This document shows, piece by piece, positions 1 through 8,312 of a stretch of 29,981 nucleotides of DNA. How positions within the stretch are numbered: position 1 is the stretch's first letter; every line of letters starts with the position of its first letter. The notes beneath the pieces are model-generated. The model was not told where the DNA came from. It did no database searches and saw nothing but the letters and a program-made list of their open reading frames with translations. Origin of the DNA: Bacteroidaceae bacterium. Lineage in GTDB: Bacteria > Bacteroidota > Bacteroidia > Bacteroidales > Bacteroidaceae. The translations under genes and the position numbers were made by a program. Where the stretch lies: positions 1 to 29,981 of the forward strand of contig JAEDMP010000025.1 in assembly GCA_016302965.1 (NCBI GenBank), in the 5' to 3' direction.

Positions 1-2
1 AT

Positions 3-110
3 CGCCCCGACATCAATGCCACCACCATCATCATCGACAACTTGCGCGTCTATAAATACCGCACCATCACAGCCGACGAAGTGAAGGAAATCTACCATTT
101 CGAGAAATAG
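3..110 (+). CDS. C-terminal end of a LamG/concanavalin-like domain protein (partial)
   Basis: Only the last 35 codons and the stop lie in the window. The other two forward frames hit stops in this stretch, while this one is open from the window edge. The end reads IDNLRVYKYRTITADEVKEI and resembles the last strand of LamG-like jellyroll (concanavalin A-like lectin) domains, where an 'IDdvriYnraLsaeEi' pattern closes the fold. Such domains bind carbohydrate in secreted proteins of Bacteroidota. There is no type IX secretion C-terminal signal in the visible part. A strong hairpin follows 40 bases after the stop. The function of the whole protein cannot be judged from this piece. Confidence 0.6.
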   Translation, partial: RPDINATTIIIDNLRVYKYRTITADEVKEIYHFEK

Positions 111-147
111 AAGAACAGCGGCTCTCCCATCGGGAGCACAACAAACC

Positions 148-190
148 AAAAGAGGGGATGCCTACCAAACGGTGGGCATCCCCTCTTTTT
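148..190. terminator. Bidirectional intrinsic terminator
   Basis: A perfect 12-bp stem (AGAGGGGATGCC at 151-162, its complement at 175-186) has three further inner pairs (164-166 with 171-173). It is preceded by AAA and followed by TTTTT, so it can stop transcription on both strands. It sits between the end of the LamG-like gene on plus and the end of the Crp/Fnr gene on minus. A smaller hairpin (124-128 with 132-136) lies just before it. Confidence 0.85.
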
Positions 191-205
191 GATGGGGAAA
201 ACCGC

Positions 206-913
206 TTACCCCATCTGCGATATCCGTTCCAAGTCTTCCGCTTGGATGAGTTTGATTTTGCGACCATCCAAGCCGATGAGTTTTTCCTGGGCAAAGGCGG
301 AGAGCGTGCGGATGGCGTTGCTGGTGGTCATGTTCGACATGTTGGCGAGGTCCTCACGGCTGAGATAGATGCTCAGCGTGGACCCGTCTTCCTCCACCCC
401 ATACTTGTCGCGGAGCGTGAGCAGCGACTCGGCCAGCCGCCCGCGGATGTGTTTCTGCGTGAGGTTCACCGTGAGCGCATCGGCCTCGCCGAGCATGGTG
501 GCAAGCTGCTTGATGAAGAAAATGGCGAGGCGGGTGTTCTGCTTGATGAGCTGCTTGATGGTCGGAATGGGCATCAGACACACGCGCGACTGCTCGATGG
601 CGGCTGCCCCCGTGTGATAATTCTCGCCCACAAAAGCGGGACGGTAACCGAAGAGGCTCTTCTCGTTGATGGCACGGATAATCTGGTTGCGCCCGCCGGC
701 TCCGTCCTTGTAAACTTTTACTTTTCCCTCCAATAGACACATCAGATACTGGGGCTCGTCATTCTCCCGATAAAGCACCTCATTCTTTTGGTACTGCCGT
801 ATCTCGATGTTGTCTACCAGGTATTGTCGTTGCTCCTCCGTCAAAGGTTCCCACAAGGCGGTGATGGACTCCGCCACATCCCTTGCGTTGCCTGCTTCGT
901 TTTCTGATATCAT
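206..913 (-). CDS. Crp/Fnr-family transcriptional regulator
   Basis: This 235-residue protein has the two-domain layout of the Crp/Fnr family. Residues about 20-140 form a cyclic-nucleotide-binding-like beta roll (EVLYRENDEPQYLMCLLEGK). Residues about 150-235 carry the winged helix-turn-helix (LSREDLANMSNMTTSNAIRT recognition region). There is no N-terminal Cys cluster, so it is not an Fe-S Fnr sensor. The phosphate-binding cassette typical of cAMP binding (RxS) is not evident, so the effector is unknown. The gene stands alone, ends at the bidirectional terminator, and has a TAnnTTTG promoter box about 70 bases upstream. Members in Bacteroidota often control redox, nitrosative-stress or central metabolic genes; the target here cannot be inferred. 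Confidence 0.9.
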   Translation of the reverse strand: MISENEAGNARDVAESITALWEPLTEEQRQYLVDNIEIRQYQKNEVLYRENDEPQYLMCLLEGKVKVYKDGAGGRNQIIRAINEKSLFGYRPAFVGENYHTGAAAIEQSRVCLMPIPTIKQLIKQNTRLAIFFIKQLATMLGEADALTVNLTQKHIRGRLAESLLTLRDKYGVEEDGSTLSIYLSREDLANMSNMTTSNAIRTLSAFAQEKLIGLDGRKIKLIQAEDLERISQMG

Positions 914-983
914 TTCTAACCTATCTGATTTGATGCTGAAAGATGAAGTGAATGAAAATAAGTGATTACTGAATTTGCGGCTG

Positions 984-991
984 CAAAGTTA
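984..991 (-). promoter_or_regulatory. Promoter -7 box of the Crp/Fnr gene
   Basis: On the minus strand this reads TAACTTTG, an exact match to the Bacteroidota -7 consensus TAnnTTTG. No clear TTTG -33 box lies 19-21 bases further upstream, so this is a half match. The start codon is about 70 bases downstream. The rest of the 914-1214 gap holds the divergent promoter at 1084-1114 and no gene. Confidence 0.5.
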
Positions 992-1083
992 CAAAAAAAA
1001 GGGGAAAATCGCCCCTCACCCCCCACAAAAAGTGGCCCAGAAGAAGAAAATAAGCATTTTTTTTGAAAAAACAGCTCATTTAT

Positions 1084-1114
1084 TTTGTGAAATACGTGAA
1101 AATGATTAACTTTG
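1084..1114 (+). promoter_or_regulatory. Bacteroidota sigma-factor promoter for the glycogen operon
   Basis: TTTG at 1084-1087 and TAACTTTG at 1107-1114 are exactly 19 bases apart, an ideal match to the Bacteroidota housekeeping promoter (-33 TTTG, -7 TAnnTTTG). Transcription would start near 1120, leaving a leader of roughly 95 nt before the debranching enzyme. No riboswitch was recognised in that leader. Confidence 0.8.
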
Positions 1115-1214
1115 AATGCCAAACAGAAAATCGGCCTCCACAAGACCTTCTGCAAGGCTATCTAACTAAAAGACCCTATAGAAAACTTAGAAATATAACC
1201 TTAAAATAGGAACT

Positions 1215-3161
1215 ATGAGTTATTTACGATTTGAAAAAGCTGTGATGACCAACTTACAGGAGTCATTACGTCGTGAATTGCTTCGCACAAACCGCTCGGG
1301 TGCCTATTCATGCTCAACCATTGTAGACTGCAACACTCGCAAGTATCATGGCTTGCTGGTCGTGCCAGTACCCGAACTGGACGACGAGAACCATGTGCTG
1401 CTCTCGTCGCTCGACGTCTCCGTGATTCAGCATGGAGCGGAGTTCAACCTCGGACTGCACAAGTACCAAGGCAACAACTTCAGCCCCAAAGGACACAAGT
1501 ACATCCGGGAGTTTGACTGCGACAAGGTGCCCACAACCCTGTATCGGGTGGGAGGCGTGTTGCTGAGGAAAGAAGTGGTGTTCCAGCACTATGAAGACCG
1601 AATCCTGCTGCGCTACACCCTCGTCGACGCCCACTCTGCCACCACCCTGCGCTTCAAGCCCTTCCTGGCCTTCCGGAGCGTCAGACAATTCACCCATGAG
1701 AACAGCACTGCCAGCCGCGAGTATCATCCCGTGACCAACGGTATCCGCACGTGCATGTATGCGGGCTATCCCGACCTCTACATGCAGTTCAGCAAGAAAA
1801 ATGAATTTGTGTTCCAGCCCGACTGGTATCGTGGCGTGGAGTATCCCAAGGAGCAGGAGCGCGGCTACGCATCGAACGAAGACCTCTACGTGCCCGGCTA
1901 CTTCGAGATGAGCATCAAGAAGGGCGAGAGCATCGTCTTCGCCGCATCCACCTCGGCCATCAGCACCACCGGACTGAAGGCCCTCTTCGAGGAGGAGGTG
2001 CAGGAGCGTGCACCACGCGACAACTTCTTCCACTGCCTCGTGAACGCCGCCCACCAGTTCCACAAGCGCGAGAAGGAAGACCGCTATCTGCTCGCCGGCT
2101 ATCCCTGGTTCAAGTGCAGAGCCCGCGACACCTTTATCTCGCTGCCCGGACTGACCCTCGCCATCGATGAGCAGGACTACTTTGAACTGGTGATGCAGAC
2201 TGCCATGCGCGGACTGCGCGAGTTCATGAACGGCGAGCCCCTCAGCGTGAGCATCTACGAGATTGAACAGCCCGACGTACTGCTCTGGGCCGTATGGGCC
2301 ATACAGCAGTATGCCAAGCACGCCGGCAAGGAGGCCTGCGCCGAGCGATACGGTGACCTCGTAGACGAAATCATCGACTACATCCGCGACGCCAAGCATC
2401 CCAACCTCCATCCCGACGACAACGGACTGCTCTACAGCAACGGACGCGACAAGGCCGTGACCTGGATGAACTCCACCGCCAACGGCCGGCCTGTGGTGCC
2501 GAGAAGCGGCTATATCGTTGAGTTCAACGCACTCTGGTACAACGCCTTAAGGTTTGCCGCCGCCATGGCTGCCGACAAGGGCAATGCCGAGCGCGCCGCC
2601 GAGCTCGAAGAGCACGCCGAGGTGTGCAAGGAGAGCTTCATCGACACCTTCCTCAACCAGTACGGCTATCTGCTCGACTATGTCGACGGTGCCGCCATGG
2701 ACTGGAGCGTGCGCCCGAACATGATTTTCGCCGCCGCCTTCGACTACTCGCCCCTCAACCAGGATCAGAAGAAGAGCGTGCTCGACGTATGTACCCGCGA
2801 ACTGCTCACCCCCAAGGGACTGCGCTCACTCTCGCCCAAGAGCGGAGGCTATAACCCCATGTATGTGGGACCGCAGACCCAGCGAGACTATGCTTACCAT
2901 CAGGGAACCGCATGGCCCTGGCTCGGAGGATTCTATATGGAGGCCTGCCTCAAGCTCTACCGCCGCACCCGTCTGAGCTTCATCGAGCGACAGATGGTGG
3001 GCTATGAAGACGAGATGAACTACCACGCACTGGGCACCATCTCCGAGCTCTTCGACGGCAACCCGCCCTTCCACGGACGAGGAGCCATGTCGTTTGCCAT
3101 GAACGTGGCGGAGATTCTCCGCACACTGAAGTTACTTGAGAAATACACCTATCAAAAATAA
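1215..3161 (+). CDS. Glycogen debranching enzyme (amylo-alpha-1,6-glucosidase, GH133 type)
   Basis: This 648-residue cytoplasmic enzyme is predicted to hydrolyse alpha-1,6 branch points of glycogen. Residues about 15-250 match the N-terminal domain of the archaeal/bacterial debranching family (STIVDCNTRKYHGLLVVPVP at 34-53). Residues about 275-640 form the (alpha/alpha)6 catalytic domain, with GYPWFKCRARDTFISLPGL near 295-313, TWMNST at 416-421, RSGYIVEFNALWYNAL at 430-445 and YHQGTAWPWLGGFY at 561-574. Length is normal. In many homologues the GYPWF segment continues as xDWGRDT; here it is KCRARDT, possibly a phylum variant. It is the first gene of a three-gene operon with a glucosyltransferase and a GH57 protein, which supports a role in storage glucan turnover. 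Confidence 0.92.
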   Translation: MSYLRFEKAVMTNLQESLRRELLRTNRSGAYSCSTIVDCNTRKYHGLLVVPVPELDDENHVLLSSLDVSVIQHGAEFNLGLHKYQGNNFSPKGHKYIREFDCDKVPTTLYRVGGVLLRKEVVFQHYEDRILLRYTLVDAHSATTLRFKPFLAFRSVRQFTHENSTASREYHPVTNGIRTCMYAGYPDLYMQFSKKNEFVFQPDWYRGVEYPKEQERGYASNEDLYVPGYFEMSIKKGESIVFAASTSAISTTGLKALFEEEVQERAPRDNFFHCLVNAAHQFHKREKEDRYLLAGYPWFKCRARDTFISLPGLTLAIDEQDYFELVMQTAMRGLREFMNGEPLSVSIYEIEQPDVLLWAVWAIQQYAKHAGKEACAERYGDLVDEIIDYIRDAKHPNLHPDDNGLLYSNGRDKAVTWMNSTANGRPVVPRSGYIVEFNALWYNALRFAAAMAADKGNAERAAELEEHAEVCKESFIDTFLNQYGYLLDYVDGAAMDWSVRPNMIFAAAFDYSPLNQDQKKSVLDVCTRELLTPKGLRSLSPKSGGYNPMYVGPQTQRDYAYHQGTAWPWLGGFYMEACLKLYRRTRLSFIERQMVGYEDEMNYHALGTISELFDGNPPFHGRGAMSFAMNVAEILRTLKLLEKYTYQK

Positions 3162-3176
3162 ACAGGAGGGACATTT

Positions 3177-4445
3177 ATGAAAGTTTTAATGTTTGGATGG
3201 GAGTATCCTCCTCATGTGTTTGGTGGTCTTGCCACCGCCAACTTCGGCATCAGCCAGGGCCTCCACGCCCAGGGCGATATCGAAACCATCCTCTGTCTGC
3301 CCAAACCTTTCGGCGATGAGGATACCAGCGCCGCTACCATCGTGGCCATGAATGCAGTGCCCATCGCCTACCGTGATGTGGACTACGACTATGTGAAACA
3401 ACGCATCGGCAACATCATGTCGCCAGAGATGTACTATCAGCTGCGCGACCATATCTATGCCGACTTCAACTACATGAACGTCAACGACCTGGGTGCCATG
3501 GAGTTCGCTGGCGGCTATCCCGGCAACCTGCACGAGGAAATCAACAACTACTCCATCATCGCAGGACAGGTGGCACGCACCTTCGACTTCGACATCATCC
3601 ACGCCCACGACTGGCTCACCTATCCCGCCGGCATCCACGCCAAGCAGGTGAGCGGCAAACCGATGTGCATCCACGTGCATGCCACCGACTTCGACCGAAG
3701 CCGCGGCAAGGTGAACCCCACCGTCTACTCCATCGAGAAGAACGGTATGGACTGGGCCGACTGTATCATGTGTGTGAGCGAGCTCACCCGTCAGACCGTC
3801 ATCAACCAGTATCACCAGGATCCGCGCAAGTGCTTCACCGTGCACAATGCCGTCTATCCGCTGAAGAAGGAGTATGACGAGATTCCGCGCCCCGACCATA
3901 CGGGCAAGGAGAAGGTGGTGACCTTCCTCGGACGTATCACGATGCAGAAGGGTCCCGAATACTTTGTCGAGGCTGCCAACATGGTGCTCCACCGCACCCG
4001 TAACGTGCGCTTCTGCATGGCCGGCTCCGGCGATATGATGAACCAGATGATCTATCTCGCCGCCGAACGCGGCATTGCCGACCGTTTCCACTTCCCCGGC
4101 TTCATGCGGGGCAAGCAGGTGTATGAGTGCCTGAAAGACTCGGATGTCTATGTGATGCCCTCCGTGAGCGAGCCCTTCGGCATCTCGCCCCTCGAGGCCA
4201 TGCAGTGCGGAACACCCTCCATCATCTCCAAGCAGAGCGGATGCGCCGAGATTCTGCACAACTGCATCAAGGTGGACTACTGGGACATCCACGCCCTGGC
4301 CGACGCCATCTACTCCATCTGCGCCAACGACAGCCTCTTCAACTATCTCAAGGAGGAAGGCAAACGCGAGGTGGACCAGATCACCTGGGAGAAGGTGGGC
4401 GCATGGATCCGCAAGCTCTACCTGCAGACGCTCGGATGGGAATAA
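3177..4445 (+). CDS. Glycogen/starch synthase-like glycosyltransferase (GT4/GT5 GT-B fold)
   Basis: The 422-residue protein has a GT-B architecture. The N-terminal Rossmann half starts MKVLMFGWEYPPHVFGGLAT with the glycine-rich loop of glycogen synthases and contains IIHAHDWLTYPAGIHAK (140-156). The C-terminal nucleotide-sugar half has FLGRITMQKGPEY (250-262, R253 and K258) and SEPFGISPLEAMQCGTP (331-347) with the E332/E340 pair of retaining enzymes. It most resembles the short glycogen synthases of Bacteroidota and archaea that extend alpha-1,4-glucan from a nucleotide glucose. The start is supported by AGGAGG at 3164-3169, seven bases before ATG; a strong Shine-Dalgarno is unusual in this phylum. 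It lies 15 bases after the debranching enzyme. The exact donor sugar is inference. Confidence 0.88.
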   Translation: MKVLMFGWEYPPHVFGGLATANFGISQGLHAQGDIETILCLPKPFGDEDTSAATIVAMNAVPIAYRDVDYDYVKQRIGNIMSPEMYYQLRDHIYADFNYMNVNDLGAMEFAGGYPGNLHEEINNYSIIAGQVARTFDFDIIHAHDWLTYPAGIHAKQVSGKPMCIHVHATDFDRSRGKVNPTVYSIEKNGMDWADCIMCVSELTRQTVINQYHQDPRKCFTVHNAVYPLKKEYDEIPRPDHTGKEKVVTFLGRITMQKGPEYFVEAANMVLHRTRNVRFCMAGSGDMMNQMIYLAAERGIADRFHFPGFMRGKQVYECLKDSDVYVMPSVSEPFGISPLEAMQCGTPSIISKQSGCAEILHNCIKVDYWDIHALADAIYSICANDSLFNYLKEEGKREVDQITWEKVGAWIRKLYLQTLGWE

Positions 4446-4484
4446 TTCTTTATCGTTAATCACAAATCACATATCGTATATATT

Positions 4485-5867
4485 ATGAAGACTATATGCT
4501 TATATTTTGAGATACATCAGATTACACATCTCAAACGCTATCGCTTCTTCGACATAGGCACCGACCACTACTACTATGATGACTATGAGAACGAGCGTAG
4601 CATCAACGACATCGCCAACCGCTCCTATATGCCTGCACTGGAGACGCTGCTCTCCATGCTCAAGGAGCACAACGGTGCCTTCAAGGTGGCTTTCTCGCTC
4701 TCGGGCGTGGGTATGGAACAGCTGGAGATGCACGCCCCACAGGTGCTCACCAAGCTGCAGGAACTCAACGAGACCGGATACGTAGAATTCCTCGCCGAGC
4801 CTTACTCCCATGGCCTCTCCTCATTAGCCAACGAGGAGAGCTTTGCAGCCGACGTGCGCAAGCAGGCGGCCAAGGTGGAGGAATACTTCGGACAGAAGCC
4901 TACCGTGCTCCGCAACTCTTCGCTCATCTACAGCGATGACATCGGCGCCCAGGCTGCCGCCATGGGCTTCGAGGGTATGCTCACCGAGGGTGCCAAGCAC
5001 GTGCTGGGATGGAAGTCGCCCCACTATGTGTACAACTGCAACATGGCGCCCGACCTCAAGCTGTTGCTGCGCGACGTGGAGCTGAGCGACGACATCTCGC
5101 TGCGCTTCAACAACCCCGACTGGGAGGGGTATCCGCTCTTTGCCGACAACTACATCAACCGCATCGCTTCCTTCCCGCAGGAGGAGCAGGTGATTAATAT
5201 CTTCATGGAGCTCTCGGCCCTCGGCATCGCACAGCCGCTCTCTTCCAACATCCTCGACTTCATCAAGGCACTGCCCGTATGCGCCAAGGAGAAGGGCATC
5301 ACCTTTGCCACTCCTACCGAGATCTGCCGCATGGCCAAGAGCGTGGGTGCACTCGACGTGCCCGACACGCTGTCGTGGGTGGACGAGGAGCGCGACGTGA
5401 GCTGCTGGTTGGGCAATGCCATGCAGCGTGAGGCTTTCAACAAGCTCTACAGTGTGGCCGACCGTGTGCGCATCGCCAACGACGTGCGCGTCTGCCAGGA
5501 CTGGGATTACCTGCAGGCCAGCAACAACTTCCGCTTCATGACCACCAAGCCCTCCAACGTGGGACTGGACCGCGGCATCTACAGCGACCCCTTCGATGCC
5601 TTCACCAACTACATGAATATCCTGGGCGACTTCATCAACCGCGTGAACAGCCTCTATCCCGAGGAGATTGACAATGATGAGCTCAACAACCTGCTCACCA
5701 CCATCAAGAACCAGGGCGACGAGATCGAGATGAAGGACAAGGAAATCACCCGTCTGAAGACGAAGCTCGCCAAGGTGGAAGCCAGCGAGGAGAAGAAACC
5801 CGCCAAGGTTGCCAAGGCCGCTCCTAGAAAGCGTGCCTGCAAGAAGGCTGCCGCCACAGAGGAATAA
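4485..5867 (+). CDS. GH57 alpha-amylase-like protein, probably without catalytic residues
   Basis: This 460-residue protein starts with the GH57 signature region (CLYFEIHQITHLKRYRFFDI, 5-24) and follows the GH57 order: FSLSGVGMEQLE (70-81), EFLAEPYSHGLSS (101-113), then the nucleophile region and the acid/base region. In active GH57 alpha-amylases the nucleophile region reads like RNTELIY; here it is RNSSLIY (143-149), with Ser146 where Glu is expected. The acid/base region in active enzymes reads like FMDYETFGEHQW; here it is FMELSALGIAQP (240-251), with Glu242 for Asp and the ETFG part lost. A coiled-coil (about 395-435) and a Lys/Ala-rich tail (436-460) follow. It is third in the glycogen operon. 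Family membership is firm; a binding or regulatory role is inference. Confidence 0.88.
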   Translation: MKTICLYFEIHQITHLKRYRFFDIGTDHYYYDDYENERSINDIANRSYMPALETLLSMLKEHNGAFKVAFSLSGVGMEQLEMHAPQVLTKLQELNETGYVEFLAEPYSHGLSSLANEESFAADVRKQAAKVEEYFGQKPTVLRNSSLIYSDDIGAQAAAMGFEGMLTEGAKHVLGWKSPHYVYNCNMAPDLKLLLRDVELSDDISLRFNNPDWEGYPLFADNYINRIASFPQEEQVINIFMELSALGIAQPLSSNILDFIKALPVCAKEKGITFATPTEICRMAKSVGALDVPDTLSWVDEERDVSCWLGNAMQREAFNKLYSVADRVRIANDVRVCQDWDYLQASNNFRFMTTKPSNVGLDRGIYSDPFDAFTNYMNILGDFINRVNSLYPEEIDNDELNNLLTTIKNQGDEIEMKDKEITRLKTKLAKVEASEEKKPAKVAKAAPRKRACKKAAATEE

Positions 5868-5902
5868 ATCCTACCGGTGATTCCATCACCCGATACATGA
5901 CA

Positions 5903-5936
5903 AGAGAGCATTCAGTTTTGTGGCTGAATGCTCTCT
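5903..5936 (+). terminator. Hairpin after the glycogen operon, likely terminator
   Basis: A perfect 13-bp stem (AGAGAGCATTCAG at 5903-5915, complement at 5924-5936) closes an 8-base loop, 36 bases after the GH57 stop. It is followed by ATGTTATAAAAAAC rather than a run of T, so it may end transcription weakly or protect the mRNA 3' end. Confidence 0.6.
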
Positions 5937-6027
5937 ATGTTATAAAAAACACTAAACAGAATGCTATTTTGATTCAATTGCTTTGAGTATTGGAATTTAT
6001 TGACGATATTCGCAGAATAAGTAACTA

Positions 6028-6187
6028 GGGTGTACAGTTTGATGTACCCAAAAGGGACTGTTCCTGATTTACTCTGACTACTTGTTCGCAGAAAATACAT
6101 TGACCAGCACGCGCTGTAAGCGCGACAATTACAAACATAAACTTCAGAATTAGGATATTCAATTTTTGCACATCAAACTGTACACCC
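6028..6187. mobile_element. MITE-like element with 18-bp inverted ends and TA flanks
   Basis: GGGTGTACAGTTTGATGT at 6028-6045 is repeated as an exact inverted copy at 6170-6187, and both outer edges are flanked by TA (6026-6027 and 6188-6189). The 124 bases between hold no reading frame of note, only a central hairpin (CGCGCT at 6110-6115 with AGCGCG at 6119-6124). Perfect ends, small size, no coding capacity and a TA duplication are the marks of a non-autonomous mini-transposon of the IS630/Tc1-mariner kind. Because TA is its own reverse complement it could instead belong to the repeat, making the ends 20 bp. No transposase with matching ends is in the window. Confidence 0.6.
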
Positions 6188-6233
6188 TATTAATTTTACT
6201 GTTAACAAGGGATTCACACTACATGAACACTGA

Positions 6234-6260
6234 GGGTGAACAGGTGTCCCCTGTCCACCC
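6234..6260. repeat. Imperfect inverted repeat downstream of tsaE
   Basis: GGGTGAACAGG (6234-6244) pairs with CCTGTCCACCC (6250-6260) around a 5-base loop with one internal mismatch. It lies 46 bases beyond the tsaE stop on the minus strand. No T run follows on either strand, so it is a weak terminator candidate or a dispersed intergenic repeat. Confidence 0.35.
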
Positions 6261-6305
6261 CTAGATAAGTCATGCGCTGAGCAATGAGAACGAAGCCAAT
6301 TGCGT

Positions 6306-6713
6306 TCAAAACTCCAATGAGCGGCTCCCGTCGGCCTCTTCGCGGATGGTCACCTTGACGGCATCTTCGGGCAGGAGCTCCTCGACGAGCTCGGGCCACT
6401 CGATGAAACAGAGGGCACCGCTGTAGAAATAATCCTCATAGCCCATGTCGTAGACCTCTTCGAGCTTTTTGATGCGGTAGAAGTCGAAATGATAGATGAG
6501 GGCACCGGTCGTGGCACTCTGGTATTCGTTGACTATGGCAAAGGTGGGCGAGGTGATGACATCCTCGACCCCCAGTTCCTCACATACCGCCTTAATGAAG
6601 GTGGTCTTGCCGGCACCCATCGCCCCATAGAAGGCGAAGACATGGGCGCCGCCCATGGCAGCCACAAAAGCGCGGGCTGCCTCATGGATGGATTCCAGAT
6701 TCTCTATTTTCAT
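6306..6713 (-). CDS. tsaE: tRNA threonylcarbamoyladenosine biosynthesis ATPase TsaE
   Basis: This 135-residue protein has the Walker A loop of TsaE/YjeE (FYGAMGAGKTTFIKAVCEEL, about 28-47), the following TSPTFAIVNEY segment and the HFDFYRIKKLEE...GYEDYF...FIEWPE block that define the family. TsaE works with TsaB and TsaD in making t6A at position 37 of ANN-decoding tRNAs and hydrolyses ATP during the cycle. Length is usual for Bacteroidota. It starts 21 bases after porX and is the last gene of the minus-strand run, so it is probably cotranscribed with it. Confidence 0.95.
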   Translation of the reverse strand: MKIENLESIHEAARAFVAAMGGAHVFAFYGAMGAGKTTFIKAVCEELGVEDVITSPTFAIVNEYQSATTGALIYHFDFYRIKKLEEVYDMGYEDYFYSGALCFIEWPELVEELLPEDAVKVTIREEADGSRSLEF

Positions 6714-6734
6714 GATGATAATATTGCGTTGATG

Positions 6735-8306
6735 CTACTGCCGCCGCTTGCCACGCAGGGTGACGAGCGGAATCATCATCTCCTCCATCGAGATACCTCC
6801 ATGCTGGAAGGTGTTCTTGTAGTAGGAGACATAGTAGTTGTAATTGTTGGGATAGGCAAAGAACGAGTCGCCCGTGGCAAAGACATACGCCGTACTGAGG
6901 TTGGGCGATGGGAGATGCGCCTTCTGCGGCTCGCGGATGACGAAGAGGTCGCGGTTGTCGAAGGCCAGGTTCTTGCCCAACTTGTAGCGCAGGTTGGTGT
7001 TGGTGTTGCGGTCGCCCACAATCTTCACGGGTTTGTTGGCCCGGATGGAGCCGTGGTCGGTGGTGACGATGACCTCGCAACCGGCGTTGGCGAGATACTT
7101 GAAGAGGTCGGCAATGACCGAATGCTGGAACCAGCTGAGCGTGATGGAGCGATAGGCCGACTCATTGTTGGCGAGCTCGCGCACCATCTTCGACTCCGTG
7201 CGGGCATGGCTGAGCATGTCGATGAAGTTGAACACCACCACATTCAGGTCGTTGGCCTCCAACTGACGGATCTTCTGCATGAGTTTCTCTGCCCCGTTGG
7301 AGTCGTTGATCTTCGAGTAGGAGAAGGTGTTGTGGCGGCGGTATCGCTCGAGCTGTGTCTGGATGAGCTGGCCCTCGTTGAGGTTCTTGCCCTCGGCCTC
7401 GTCTTCATCCACCCAGAGGTCGGGGAACATCTGTGCTATCTTGTTGGGCATCAGACCGCTGAAGATGGCATTGCGGGCATACTGGGTGGCCGTGGGGAGG
7501 ATGCTGAAATAGAGTTGTTCGTCGATGTCGAAGCTGTCGCCCAACTCGCTGGCGATGACCCGCCACTGGTCGAAACGGAAGTTGTCGATCACGATGAAAA
7601 ACACCTTCTTGCCCTCGTTGAGCAGGGGGAATACCTTGCGTTTGAACACCTCGGGACTGAGCAGCGGACGCCCCTCGACAGAGCCGTTGGGATGGAGTTC
7701 CGCCATCCAGTCCATATAATGCTTGCGCACGAACTTGGCGAAGCCATTGTTGGCCTCCTCCTTCTGCATCTGCAGCATCTCGGTCATATTGCTGTCGGCC
7801 TGGCTCAACTCGAGTTCCCAGTGAACGAGTTTGCGGTAGATCTCCATCCAGTCGCCATGGTTGCGGCAATCCTGTATCTCCATGGAAATCTGCTGGAAGC
7901 TCTGCTGATAACCACTCTGCGTGACCTCGGTCACAATCTCCTTGCGGTGGATATTCTTCTTGAGGGTGAGCAGTATCTGGACGGGGTTGACGGGTTTGAT
8001 GAGATAGTCGGCAATCTTGGAACCGATGGCCTGGTCCATGATGTTCTCCTCCTCACTCTTGGTGACCATCACCACAGGCACATTGGGGGCGATGACCTTG
8101 AGCTGCTGGAGCGTTTCCAAACCCGTGAGTCCGGGCATCATCTCGTCGAGCAGCACCAGGTCAAAACTCTGTTTCTCAAACAGTTTGATGGCATCCTTGC
8201 CATTGGTGACGGTGACCACCTGATAGCCCTTCTTCTCCAAGAAGAAGATCAGCGGCCTCAGCAGGTCGATCTCATCGTCTACCCATAATAATGTTCCATT
8301 GGTCAT
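6735..8306 (-). CDS. porX: PorX: response regulator with PglZ phosphodiesterase domain (type IX secretion)
   Basis: The 523-residue protein joins an N-terminal receiver domain (1-120; acidic pair D10/D11, phospho-acceptor D54 in LVLLDEMMPG, K83 in VMVTKS), a helical linker (about 125-215) and a C-terminal PglZ domain of the alkaline phosphatase superfamily (about 225-523). Metal-site residues can be placed at D241 (FFIVIDNFRFDQW), T272 (SILPTATQYARNA), D417/H418 (VIVTTDHGS) and H502. This is the PorX layout; PorX, with the sensor PorY, controls type IX secretion genes in Porphyromonas and gliding relatives, and its PglZ domain cleaves oligonucleotides. It lies 55 bases after a PorW/SprE-like lipoprotein gene. 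An 8-bp tandem repeat fills the spacer before its start. No PorY is in the window. Confidence 0.93.
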   Translation of the reverse strand: MTNGTLLWVDDEIDLLRPLIFFLEKKGYQVVTVTNGKDAIKLFEKQSFDLVLLDEMMPGLTGLETLQQLKVIAPNVPVVMVTKSEEENIMDQAIGSKIADYLIKPVNPVQILLTLKKNIHRKEIVTEVTQSGYQQSFQQISMEIQDCRNHGDWMEIYRKLVHWELELSQADSNMTEMLQMQKEEANNGFAKFVRKHYMDWMAELHPNGSVEGRPLLSPEVFKRKVFPLLNEGKKVFFIVIDNFRFDQWRVIASELGDSFDIDEQLYFSILPTATQYARNAIFSGLMPNKIAQMFPDLWVDEDEAEGKNLNEGQLIQTQLERYRRHNTFSYSKINDSNGAEKLMQKIRQLEANDLNVVVFNFIDMLSHARTESKMVRELANNESAYRSITLSWFQHSVIADLFKYLANAGCEVIVTTDHGSIRANKPVKIVGDRNTNTNLRYKLGKNLAFDNRDLFVIREPQKAHLPSPNLSTAYVFATGDSFFAYPNNYNYYVSYYKNTFQHGGISMEEMMIPLVTLRGKRRQ

Positions 8307-8312
8307 CTTGTG

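Noticed and set aside
6214..6399. 61-codon frame on minus overlapping the tsaE end
   Set aside because: It is out of frame with tsaE and crosses an inverted repeat; no family recognised.
6489..8288. 599-codon open frame on plus opposite porX
   Set aside because: It is antisense to a clear two-domain PorX. GC-rich codon use leaves the opposite strand open, and its translation has no recognisable domain.
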